DNA of 64,000 nucleotides from Streptomyces venezuelae (GTDB lineage Bacteria > Actinomycetota > Actinomycetes > Streptomycetales > Streptomycetaceae), in contig NZ_CP029193.1 of NCBI RefSeq assembly GCF_008642355.1, positions 1,884,001 to 1,948,000 of the forward strand. Reading direction: 5' to 3'. The translations under genes were made by a program, and so were the position numbers. The first letter of the stretch is position 1; each line of letters begins with the position of its first letter. The notes under the pieces are model-generated. The model was not told the origin of the DNA. It saw only the letters and a list, made by a program, of their open reading frames with translations, and did no database searches. Shown piece by piece: positions 42,646 through 49,743 of this stretch.

Positions 42646-45222
42646 GTGACCGGACTCCGTAACGAAGCGCTGGACCTGCCTGTACGCGACGCGCTGCCCG
42701 CCCTCCGGTCCGCTCTGGAGGGGCCGGGCAGCGCCGTGCTGTGTGCCCCGCCGGGGACGGGCAAGACGACGCTGGTGCCGCTGGACCTGGCCGGGCTGCT
42801 CGACGCCTCGCGGGGTCCGCGCCGCGTCGTCGTCGCCGAGCCGCGGCGGATCGCCGCGCGCGCGGCGGCCCGGCGGATGGCGTGGCTGCTCGGCGAGAAG
42901 GTGGGCGACAGCGTCGGCTACACCGTGCGCGGTGAGCGCGTGGTGGGCCCGCGCACGCGCGTGGAGGTCGTCACGACCGGTGTCCTGCTGCAACGGCTCC
43001 AGCGCGACCAGGAGCTGGTCGGCGTCGACGTGGTCATCCTCGACGAGTGCCACGAGCGGCATCTGGACGCGGACACCGTGGCGGCGTTCCTGGTGGACGT
43101 GCGGGCGGCGCTGCGGCCCGAGCTGCGTCTGGTGGCGGCGTCCGCGACGACCGACGCGGAGGGCTGGGCGCGGCTCCTCGGGGACGCGCCCGTGGTGGAG
43201 GCAGTCGGAACCGCGCACCCCGTGGAGGTGGTGTGGGCACCGCCGCCGCGTACGGTGCGGCCGCCGCACGGGATGCGGGTGGATCCCGCGCTGCTGTCCC
43301 ATGTGGCGTCGGTGGTGCGGCGGGCGCTGGCCGAGCGGGACGGGGACGTCTTGTGTTTCCTGCCCGGGGTCGGCGAGATCGCGCGGGTCGCCGGGCAGCT
43401 GTCGGACCTCGGCGGTGTGGAGGTGCTTCAGGTGCACGGGCGGGCGCCCGCGGCGGTGCAGGACGCGGCGCTCGCCGGATCGGCGGGCCGGCGCGTGGTC
43501 CTTGCGACGTCGGTGGCCGAGTCGTCGTTGACGGTGCCCGGTGTGCGGGTGGTCGTGGACTCGGGGCTCGCGCGGGAGCCGCGGGTGGACCACGCGCGCG
43601 GGCTGAGCGCGCTGGCGACGGTGAGGGCCTCGCAGGCGGTGGGGCGGCAGCGGGCGGGGCGTGCCGGGCGTGAGGCACCGGGGGCCGTGTACCGGTGCTG
43701 GGCGGAGGCCGAGGACGGGCGTCTGCCGCGTTTTCCCGCGCCGGAGATCAAAGTGGCCGACCTCGCGGCGTTCGCGCTCCAGGCGGCCTGCTGGGGCGAT
43801 CCTGACGCCTCCGGGCTCGCGCTCCTCGACCCCCCGCCGGGCGGCGCGATGGCGGCGGCCCGCGAGGTCCTGGCGGCGGTCGGCGCGGTGGACGCGGGCA
43901 CCGGGCGGGCGACGGAGCGGGGAACGCGGATGTCCCGGGTGGGACTGCATCCCCGCCTCGCGCGGGCGCTCCTGGACGCGGCTCCCGTCGTCGGTGCCCG
44001 GCGGGCGGCGGAGGTGGTGGCGCTCCTGAGCGAGGAGCCGCCCCGCGAGTACGGGGACGACCTCGCGGCCGCGTGGCGGACCGCGCGGCAGGGTGGCGAC
44101 GGCTACGCGGCGCGCTGGCGCAAGGAGGCTCGGCGTCTCGCGTCGGCTGTCGAGGGCCGGGGGCGCGCCGCCGCCCCCGATCCCGCGGACCCGGACTCCG
44201 GCAGTGGTGGCCGGCCCTTCCGAGGTGACGACCGGGTCGCCGGGACGGTCGCGGCGCTCGCGTTTCCCGAGCGGGTGGCACGGGCCGTGGGCGGCGGCGT
44301 GTATCTGATGGCCGGCGGCACCCGTGCCGAGGTGCGTCAGGGGTCCGCGCTGGCGGGCTCGGAGTGGGTCGGCGTCGCCGTGGCCGACCGTCCGGTGGGC
44401 GCGGGGCACGCGCGCGTGCTGCTCGGCGGGCACATCGACGAGGACGTGGCGCGTGACGCGGCGGCCCCGCTGTGCTCCGAGGGCGACGAGGTGGCGTGGA
44501 GCGGCGGTGACGTCGTGGCGCGGCACGTGGAGCGGCTCGGCGCGATCGAGCTGGCGGTGCGCCCCTTGAAGGAGTCCGCTCCCCGGCTGGTGCGCGAGGC
44601 GCTGCTGGCCGGGCTGCGGGAGGAGGGGACAGGCCTCCTGAAGTGGTCGCGTGGCGCGCGGGAGCTGCGGGAGCGGCTCGCGTTCCTGCACCGGCACCTC
44701 GGGGCGCCCTGGCCCGACGTAGCGGAGGGCGCGCTCCACGCGCGCGTGGACGAGTGGCTGGAGCCGGAGCTCTCCCGGTCGGCGCGCCGGGCCGACCTGG
44801 GGCGCATCGACGCCGGGCAGGCGCTGGGGCGGCTGTTGCCGTGGGCGACGGGCGAGGCGACGCGTCTCGACGCGCTCGCTCCCGAGCGCATGGAGGTGCC
44901 GAGCGGGTCCAGGATCCGGATCGACTACGCGGATCCCGAGCAGCCGGTCCTCGCCGTGAAGCTGCAGGAGATGTTCGGCCTCGCCGAGACCCCGCGCATC
45001 GCGGACGGCGCGGTCCCCGTCGTCGTCCACCTCCTGTCCCCCGCTGGGCGCCCCGCTGCCGTCACCGCCGACCTGGCGTCCTTCTGGCGGTCCGGCTACC
45101 GCGCGGTCCGCGCCGACCTGCGCGGCCGCTACCCGAAGCACCCATGGCCTGAGGACCCGGCGACGGCCGAGCCGACCCGCTACACGAAGGCCAGGCAGGC
45201 CGCGCGGGGCTCCGAGAGCTGA
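42646..45222 (+). CDS. hrpB: ATP-dependent helicase HrpB
   Basis: An 858-residue DEAH/DExH-box RNA helicase-like protein. PPGTGKTTLVPLDLAG is Walker A, VVVAEPRRIAARAAARRMAW motif Ia, VTTGVLLQRLQRD and VVILDECHERHLDADTV (DECH) motifs Ib and II, AASATTDAE motif III, CFLPGVGEIARVA motif IV, and RRVVLATSVAESSLTVPGVRVVVDSGLAR with AVGRQRAGRAGREAPG motifs V-VI. The C-terminal part is the HrpB-specific region with the WG-type ending RGRYPKHPWPEDP. Role in Streptomyces is not established. GTG start at 42646, four bases after the methyltransferase stop, so they may be coupled. Confidence 0.92.
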   Translation: MTGLRNEALDLPVRDALPALRSALEGPGSAVLCAPPGTGKTTLVPLDLAGLLDASRGPRRVVVAEPRRIAARAAARRMAWLLGEKVGDSVGYTVRGERVVGPRTRVEVVTTGVLLQRLQRDQELVGVDVVILDECHERHLDADTVAAFLVDVRAALRPELRLVAASATTDAEGWARLLGDAPVVEAVGTAHPVEVVWAPPPRTVRPPHGMRVDPALLSHVASVVRRALAERDGDVLCFLPGVGEIARVAGQLSDLGGVEVLQVHGRAPAAVQDAALAGSAGRRVVLATSVAESSLTVPGVRVVVDSGLAREPRVDHARGLSALATVRASQAVGRQRAGRAGREAPGAVYRCWAEAEDGRLPRFPAPEIKVADLAAFALQAACWGDPDASGLALLDPPPGGAMAAAREVLAAVGAVDAGTGRATERGTRMSRVGLHPRLARALLDAAPVVGARRAAEVVALLSEEPPREYGDDLAAAWRTARQGGDGYAARWRKEARRLASAVEGRGRAAAPDPADPDSGSGGRPFRGDDRVAGTVAALAFPERVARAVGGGVYLMAGGTRAEVRQGSALAGSEWVGVAVADRPVGAGHARVLLGGHIDEDVARDAAAPLCSEGDEVAWSGGDVVARHVERLGAIELAVRPLKESAPRLVREALLAGLREEGTGLLKWSRGARELRERLAFLHRHLGAPWPDVAEGALHARVDEWLEPELSRSARRADLGRIDAGQALGRLLPWATGEATRLDALAPERMEVPSGSRIRIDYADPEQPVLAVKLQEMFGLAETPRIADGAVPVVVHLLSPAGRPAAVTADLASFWRSGYRAVRADLRGRYPKHPWPEDPATAEPTRYTKARQAARGSES

Positions 45223-45236
45223 GATCCTCCGGGGGA

Positions 45237-46235
45237 TCAGGCGTTGACCGGCTGTGGTGCGGGGTCGGTCTCCGCGGTGGGCGCCGGATCGCCCGGCCTG
45301 CGGCTGCGGGCCTCCAGCCAGAGGGAGAGGGCCAGCAGGAGGATGCCGAGGCCGAGGAAGCCCCAGGGGAGGTACGAGGTCAGCAGGAGGACGAGGACGC
45401 GCTGGGACTTGACCAGGTCGACGGTGTCCTCGATGTAGTCCTCGCGCATCTTCACGTGCCCGGAGAAGACGGTGACCTTGTCCCGGTCGCCGAGGAGGGT
45501 GCCGCCGCGGAGCTCGTTGTTCTGGATCTCCTCTCCGTAGACGGGCGCTCCGGTGGTGGGTTCGACCCAGAACTTGCGGACGGTGGTGTACCAGCGGGTG
45601 GTGCCCGTCCTGGCGAGGGACTCCGGAGTGATGCCTTTGACGGGCATCGTCTTCGGGAAGGGCACTTTGGTCCAGGGGATGGTCTGCTCGAAGTAGTAGA
45701 CCTCCAGGCCGCGGAAGTTCTGGGTGCCCTTGTAGTGGATGGGGCGGGTGATGCGTGCCTGTGCGTCGAAGTACTCGTAGTCCCGCTTCTCGGTGAGGAA
45801 GGGCCACTTGAACTCGATGCCCTCGCGTTTGACGGGGTCCCCGTCGACCGCTTCTCCCGTGGCGTGGACGGGTTCCTGGCTGTGCGCGTCGAAGATGTAG
45901 CGCTCGGGGATCTTGGAGACCATCTTGCCGTCGGCGTCCTGGACGTAGGAGAGGGCGTCCCAGACGACGACGTCGCGGTCCGCGGTCTTCTCGATCTTCT
46001 CGGAGGCCTCGACGTTGCCCTTGAGCGTCTGCACGATGGTGACTTTGTCGATCTTCTTGGCCTTCATGGAGCCGTAGTCGATGAGGGTCGGGTCGTCCGC
46101 CTCAAGGACCGCCTCCTGGTACTGGCTCGGCGGGATCTTCGCGAGCCGCGGAAAGGCGTACCAGCGCATGAGCGGGGACATGGCCGTGCAGAACACGGCG
46201 AAGGCGAGCAGGACGAGGCTGGCCTTGCGGCGCAT
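45237..46235 (-). CDS. DUF3068 (PorA-like) membrane protein
   Basis: A 332-residue protein with an N-terminal hydrophobic segment (SLVLLAFAVFCTAMSPLMRWY) and a C-terminal one (VLVLLLTSYLPWGFLGLGILLLALSLWL), the two ends of a DUF3068 protein. Between them is an extracellular domain with FKWPFLTEKRDYEYFDAQ, INTQNFRGLEVYYFEQTIPW-like blocks and RWYTTVRKFWVEPTTGAPVY. It is a common actinobacterial cell-envelope protein of unknown function. It lies 20 bp upstream of a short intergenic stretch and follows the SPW_0924-type peptide gene on the same strand. Convergent with hrpB, 14-bp gap. Confidence 0.88.
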   Translation of the reverse strand: MRRKASLVLLAFAVFCTAMSPLMRWYAFPRLAKIPPSQYQEAVLEADDPTLIDYGSMKAKKIDKVTIVQTLKGNVEASEKIEKTADRDVVVWDALSYVQDADGKMVSKIPERYIFDAHSQEPVHATGEAVDGDPVKREGIEFKWPFLTEKRDYEYFDAQARITRPIHYKGTQNFRGLEVYYFEQTIPWTKVPFPKTMPVKGITPESLARTGTTRWYTTVRKFWVEPTTGAPVYGEEIQNNELRGGTLLGDRDKVTVFSGHVKMREDYIEDTVDLVKSQRVLVLLLTSYLPWGFLGLGILLLALSLWLEARSRRPGDPAPTAETDPAPQPVNA

Positions 46236-46255
46236 CGCTGCGGCCCTCCCTACGT

Positions 46256-46390
46256 CTATGGGTGCTTGGGGACAGTGGTGAGGAGCGGCTCGGGGGACGT
46301 CTCACCCGGTGGGGCGCCGATCGCCGTGATGGTCAGGACCAGGGCGAGCGCGGCGGCGAGACCTGCGGCGGCGGCGATGAGAGCGCGCAT
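46256..46390 (-). CDS. SPW_0924-family small membrane peptide (44 aa)
   Basis: A 44-residue peptide: MRALIAAAAGLAAALALVLT, then ITAIGAPPGETSPEPLLTTVPKHP. The hydrophobic first half spans the membrane once; the Pro-rich second half probably lies outside. I recognise the sequence pattern of a small Streptomyces protein family often annotated SPW_0924, with the invariant GAPPGETS and LLTTVP. No function is known. The frame is open upstream, but the ATG at 46390 matches the family start. It lies 20 bp before the DUF3068 gene and is probably co-transcribed with it. Confidence 0.8.
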   Translation of the reverse strand: MRALIAAAAGLAAALALVLTITAIGAPPGETSPEPLLTTVPKHP

Positions 46391-46485
46391 GCGGGGCCTC
46401 CCGATTCGGCGTACGGCCGGAACTGATAGGGCGTCAGGCCGGGCACCGTAGCAACGGACGGGTGAGATGAGAACACGTTGCACAA

Positions 46486-46531
46486 CACAGGACCGCCTCT
46501 CCGCCGTGGTGGGCGGAGGGGCGGTCCTGTG
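46486..46531 (-). terminator. hairpin terminator after the lytic transglycosylase gene
   Basis: CACAGGACCGCC (46486-46497) pairs perfectly with GGCGGTCCTGTG (46520-46531), with an inner pairing of CTCCGCC with GGCGGAG. It starts about 33 bp after the stop of the minus-strand gene. No U-tract, as usual in high-GC genomes. Confidence 0.8.
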
Positions 46532-46564
46532 GAGTCGCGGAGCGGCCCGGGTGGGCCCGTCCGG

Positions 46565-48313
46565 TCAGGCGCCGGGCGACGCGCTCGTGGAGGCGCTCGG
46601 CGACGCGCCGGGCGAGGCACCGGCGTCGGCGGAATCCGACGGCGACGGCGTCGCGTCGGGCTCCGCCGCGGTCACCTTCAGCTCGACGGTCAGCGTGGCG
46701 CCGCCCTCCGTGACGACGCGCAGCAGGTACGTGCCGGCCGCGCCGTCCGCGTACATCTTCGGGAGCTTCAGCACGCCGTTGGCGTTGGTCTTCAGACCCG
46801 TCAGGGTGCGCAGCGGCTTGCCGTCCGCGCCCTTGAAGTACGGGCCCTTGTCGTTGGCGGACGCGTCCGTCGCCGACTTGATCATCGTGGCGGTCGCCGC
46901 GACGCCGTCCGCGACCTTGCCCTTGTGCGTCGCCCTGACCTCGACCTGGTCGGCGAACTCCTTGTCCGTCTCGCAGACGAGCGCCTTGTCGCTGGTCCTG
47001 GCGAGTGCGTCGGCGACGCGGGCGAGGGTCTGCGCCGCGAAGTCGACGCGGGACGCCGCCTTGCCCGGGACCCGGGCCTGCACGACGAACTGGCCGGCCT
47101 TCTGCCCCGCCTTCAGCACCGGCGCGGTGGCCTTGCCCTGCGCGTTCGTGGTGACGGTGACACTGCGCACGCCGCCCTCGAAGCGGGCGTCCGTGTCGCC
47201 GGACACGGTGAACCGCACCTTCACCTTGGGCACGGACGCGCCCGACTCGGTCAGGGCGCGCACCGCGACGCGTTCGCCGAAGGCGTTGCCCGTCTTCGCG
47301 ACGAGGTCGCCCGTCCCGGCGTTGGCCAGCATGTCGACGTCCGCGGGCGTGGGCTTCTGCGAACCGCCGTTGCCCGGCGGCGTCGGCTTGGTGCTGCCGC
47401 CGCCGTTGTTGCCCGGCTTGTCGTCGCCGGAGCCGGGCCGCGGCTTCGGCTTGGACGACGGCGAGTTCGACGGGGTCGGGTCCGGACGCAGGCCCGGGTA
47501 GCGGGTGTCGCTGCGGTCGTCCGGCAGGGCTCCCGTGCCGTCGGGGATCTCGTGGGTGCCCTTGCGGTAGTACTCCAGCCACGACAGGACCGTGTTCAGG
47601 TACTCCGTCGACCGGTTGTAGCTCAGGATCGCCTTGTGCAGGTCGTCCTCGTCGGACAGGTCACGGTCGTTCGCGCACAGGTAACGGCCCGCGGCGAGGG
47701 CCGCGTCGTAGATGTTGTTGGGGTCCTTCGCGCCGTCGCCGTTGCCGTCCTGGCCCCAGGTCGCCCACGTCGACGGAATGAACTGCATCGGGCCGACGGC
47801 ACGGTCGTGCGTGGTGTCCCCGTCGTACGCGCCCTTGTCGGTGTCGGTGATCTTCGCGAAGCCGTTGCCGTTCAGGGGCGGGCCGAGGATCGGCTTGATC
47901 GTCGTGCCGTTCGCGTCGACGCGGCCGCCGCGGGCCTGGCCGGACTCCACCTTGCCGATGGCGGCGAGGAGTTGCCAGGGCAGGTTGCAGCCCGGCTTGT
48001 CCTTGTTGAGGGCCGCTTCGGCCTTCTTGTACGCGTCGAGGACCGTGGCCGGAACGCCCGCCTCCTGCTTTGTGTTTCCACCGTTCGGCGGGACGGGGCT
48101 CTTCAGGTCCGGCAGGTCGGTGTAGTAGGGGGAGTCGCCGGTCGCGGAGTCACCGGACGGCGGCGGGGTGTCGGCGGCGCCCGCCGCCGGACCCTCACGT
48201 CCCACGTCCGTCACGCCCGGCGCCTGCGACGCGGCGAGGGCCGCCACCGCCGCCGCGGCCACCGCGGCGGTCACCGTTCCTCTGCGCAGCCGCCTGCCGA
48301 TTACCGGCGCCAT
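46565..48313 (-). CDS. secreted lytic transglycosylase (SLT_2/MltB type) with Ig-like tail
   Basis: A 582-residue exported peptidoglycan-cleaving enzyme. GRRLRRGTVTAAVAAAAVAALAASQ is a signal peptide. The catalytic part (residues ~90-260) has CNLPWQLLAAIGKVESGQARGG with the catalytic Glu in VES, DRAVGPMQFIPSTWATWGQDGNGDG and LCANDRDLSDEDDLHKAILSYNRSTEYLNTVLSW, typical of MltB-like transglycosylases. A Pro/Gly/Asn-rich linker follows, then two repeats that resemble Ig-like or bacterial adhesion domains (residues ~320-530), and a Ser/Ala tail. ATG 48313 with GGAGGGG about 10 nt upstream. Confidence 0.88.
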   Translation of the reverse strand: MAPVIGRRLRRGTVTAAVAAAAVAALAASQAPGVTDVGREGPAAGAADTPPPSGDSATGDSPYYTDLPDLKSPVPPNGGNTKQEAGVPATVLDAYKKAEAALNKDKPGCNLPWQLLAAIGKVESGQARGGRVDANGTTIKPILGPPLNGNGFAKITDTDKGAYDGDTTHDRAVGPMQFIPSTWATWGQDGNGDGAKDPNNIYDAALAAGRYLCANDRDLSDEDDLHKAILSYNRSTEYLNTVLSWLEYYRKGTHEIPDGTGALPDDRSDTRYPGLRPDPTPSNSPSSKPKPRPGSGDDKPGNNGGGSTKPTPPGNGGSQKPTPADVDMLANAGTGDLVAKTGNAFGERVAVRALTESGASVPKVKVRFTVSGDTDARFEGGVRSVTVTTNAQGKATAPVLKAGQKAGQFVVQARVPGKAASRVDFAAQTLARVADALARTSDKALVCETDKEFADQVEVRATHKGKVADGVAATATMIKSATDASANDKGPYFKGADGKPLRTLTGLKTNANGVLKLPKMYADGAAGTYLLRVVTEGGATLTVELKVTAAEPDATPSPSDSADAGASPGASPSASTSASPGA

Positions 48314-48493
48314 GACCGAGTCACCCCTCCCCATTGACGACTGTTGCGCGTCGCCCCACCCCCGGTGCACGCTGCTTTCGCACGCGCGTGCTCTCAGTGG
48401 ATCGACTCAGCCGACACTACGACAACTTCACGCGCCCAGGCACCCGTTCGTGCCCGGTTTTTACCGGTTGGCCAGACCGCCGCGACAGGTCTG

Positions 48494-49462
48494 TTACGCA
48501 GCGGGGTCCCAGGTCTCCCCCTCCGGCTCGACCGAGCCGTCCGGGACCTCGCTGATCTCGCTCTCCGGGGTCAGCCCCTGCCCGGCGGACCGGCCCTTGT
48601 TCAGACCGCGGTGGACGGCCTGCGCGACGCGCTCGATGGTCCGCACGCCGTACGCCATCGACGGGTTCCCGTGGCTGAGCACGACGATCCGGTACGTCCG
48701 TCTCCCGCCCTTGAACACACCGACGCTGTGCACGCGCCAGCCGAGGGTCGCGCGGGGCAGCCAGCCGTTCTTGAGGTGCGCACGGACACCGTGCGGCATG
48801 CCTGCGGGCACCCCCCAGCGCTGGTCGCGCCGCACGTCGGCCATCTGCCGCAGGCCGTATGCGCGCGCCCACTCCTTCAGTACGTCACGTGCGCGGCCAT
48901 CCCCCGTCAGCACGCCGAGGAGCCGCATCTGGTCGGCCGCGGTGGTCCGGGTCAGGCCCCAACGGCCGTACGGACCCGGCGTGGTGGCCGTCGTGCCGAC
49001 GCGGCGCAGGAAACGGGAGAGGTAGGGGTGACCGAGGTCGTTCCAGAGCCGGCTCGCCGCGTTGTTGTCCGACGTGGTGATCATGGGGCGGATGCGGCGG
49101 CGTTCCCACGCGGTGAGGTTGCGGCTCCACTCCTGCGCGCGGCGCAGCGCGGCCTCCATCATCAGGACCTTGGTGACGCTCGCCGCGTCGTAGCGCCGGT
49201 TCGCAGCGAGGGCGCAGGCGAGTCCGGTGCGGGTGTCGTGGACGGACACGGAGACACTGCCCGCCCTGGACGACAGCGCCGCCCGGATGTCCTCGGACAT
49301 CCGGGCGGCGAGTGCACGGTCCTGGCCCGCCGTGCAGAGAGGGGCGCTGCCGCCGTCTTGGGGGCGGCTGGCCTCGGCGGCGGTGACGGGTATGGGAGCC
49401 AGGAGAACCGTGGTGAGCGCCGCGGCGAACGCTGCGCGGGGCTTTCGCAGGTGAGGAGCCAT
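48494..49462 (-). CDS. secreted class A beta-lactamase-like serine hydrolase
   Basis: A 322-residue exported serine hydrolase. KPRAAFAAALTTVLLAPIPVTAAEA is the signal peptide. SVTKVLMM is the SxxK nucleophile motif, TTSDNNAASRLWNDLG the SDN loop, and HLKNGWLPR the K(T/S)G-type third motif (KNG). The spacing fits class A beta-lactamases and their penicillin-binding relatives. Missing features such as an unambiguous ExxxN loop make true lactam hydrolysis uncertain; a peptidoglycan-related carboxypeptidase or esterase role is possible. The next upstream gene on the strand is polA; downstream lies the transglycosylase, so the two envelope enzymes are neighbours. Confidence 0.85.
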   Translation of the reverse strand: MAPHLRKPRAAFAAALTTVLLAPIPVTAAEASRPQDGGSAPLCTAGQDRALAARMSEDIRAALSSRAGSVSVSVHDTRTGLACALAANRRYDAASVTKVLMMEAALRRAQEWSRNLTAWERRRIRPMITTSDNNAASRLWNDLGHPYLSRFLRRVGTTATTPGPYGRWGLTRTTAADQMRLLGVLTGDGRARDVLKEWARAYGLRQMADVRRDQRWGVPAGMPHGVRAHLKNGWLPRATLGWRVHSVGVFKGGRRTYRIVVLSHGNPSMAYGVRTIERVAQAVHRGLNKGRSAGQGLTPESEISEVPDGSVEPEGETWDPAA

Positions 49463-49535
49463 GCGGTCATCCTGACCCTCGGGGGGTCGGGGGGCGTCCC
49501 CTTGGGGGCCACGTGGGTGAGGGCCGGTTCTCGAC

Positions 49536-49578
49536 TGCGGGTGCGTCGTGGCCGGTCGCGCGGTTCCCCGCGCCCCTG
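49536..49578 (+). repeat. dispersed intergenic repeat, copy C
   Basis: TGCGGG, a variable stretch, then GGCCGGTCGCGCGGTTCCCC and GCGCCCCTGA. Together with copy D, inverted 62 bp further on, it can form a long imperfect stem in the polA-beta-lactamase gap (49463-49743, otherwise empty). Confidence 0.85.
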
Positions 49579-49640
49579 ACTCGTCCACCTGGGAATCACT
49601 TGTCCGTCCCGCGTCCCGGGCTGGAGCGCCATGGCCCACC

Positions 49641-49682
49641 CAGGGGCGCGGGGAACTGTGCGACAAGCCACAGCGGGCCCGC
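49641..49682 (-). repeat. dispersed intergenic repeat, copy D (inverted)
   Basis: CAGGGGCGCGGGGAACTGTG then CGACAAGCCACAGCGGGCCC, the reverse complement of copy C with several changes. Lies just downstream of the polA terminator on the minus strand. Confidence 0.85.
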
Positions 49683-49697
49683 AGTCGAAAGCACACC

Positions 49698-49733
49698 CCG
49701 GGGAGCGGACCCGCGCCCGGATCCGCTCCCCGG
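49698..49733 (-). terminator. polA terminator hairpin
   Basis: CCGGGGAGCGGA (49698-49709) and TCCGCTCCCCGG (49722-49733) are perfect 12-bp arms around a 12-base loop, 11 bp after the polA stop (49744-49746 on the minus strand). Confidence 0.85.
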
Positions 49734-49743
49734 CCCGGGAGGG

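Noticed and set aside
45223..45238. Short GATCC..GGATC hairpin between hrpB and the DUF3068 gene
   Set aside because: Too short and with almost no loop to call a terminator.
42289..45807. 1172-residue reverse frame opposite hrpB
   Set aside because: Composition is Arg/Pro/His-rich as in GC-driven shadow frames; hrpB on the plus strand has all helicase motifs.
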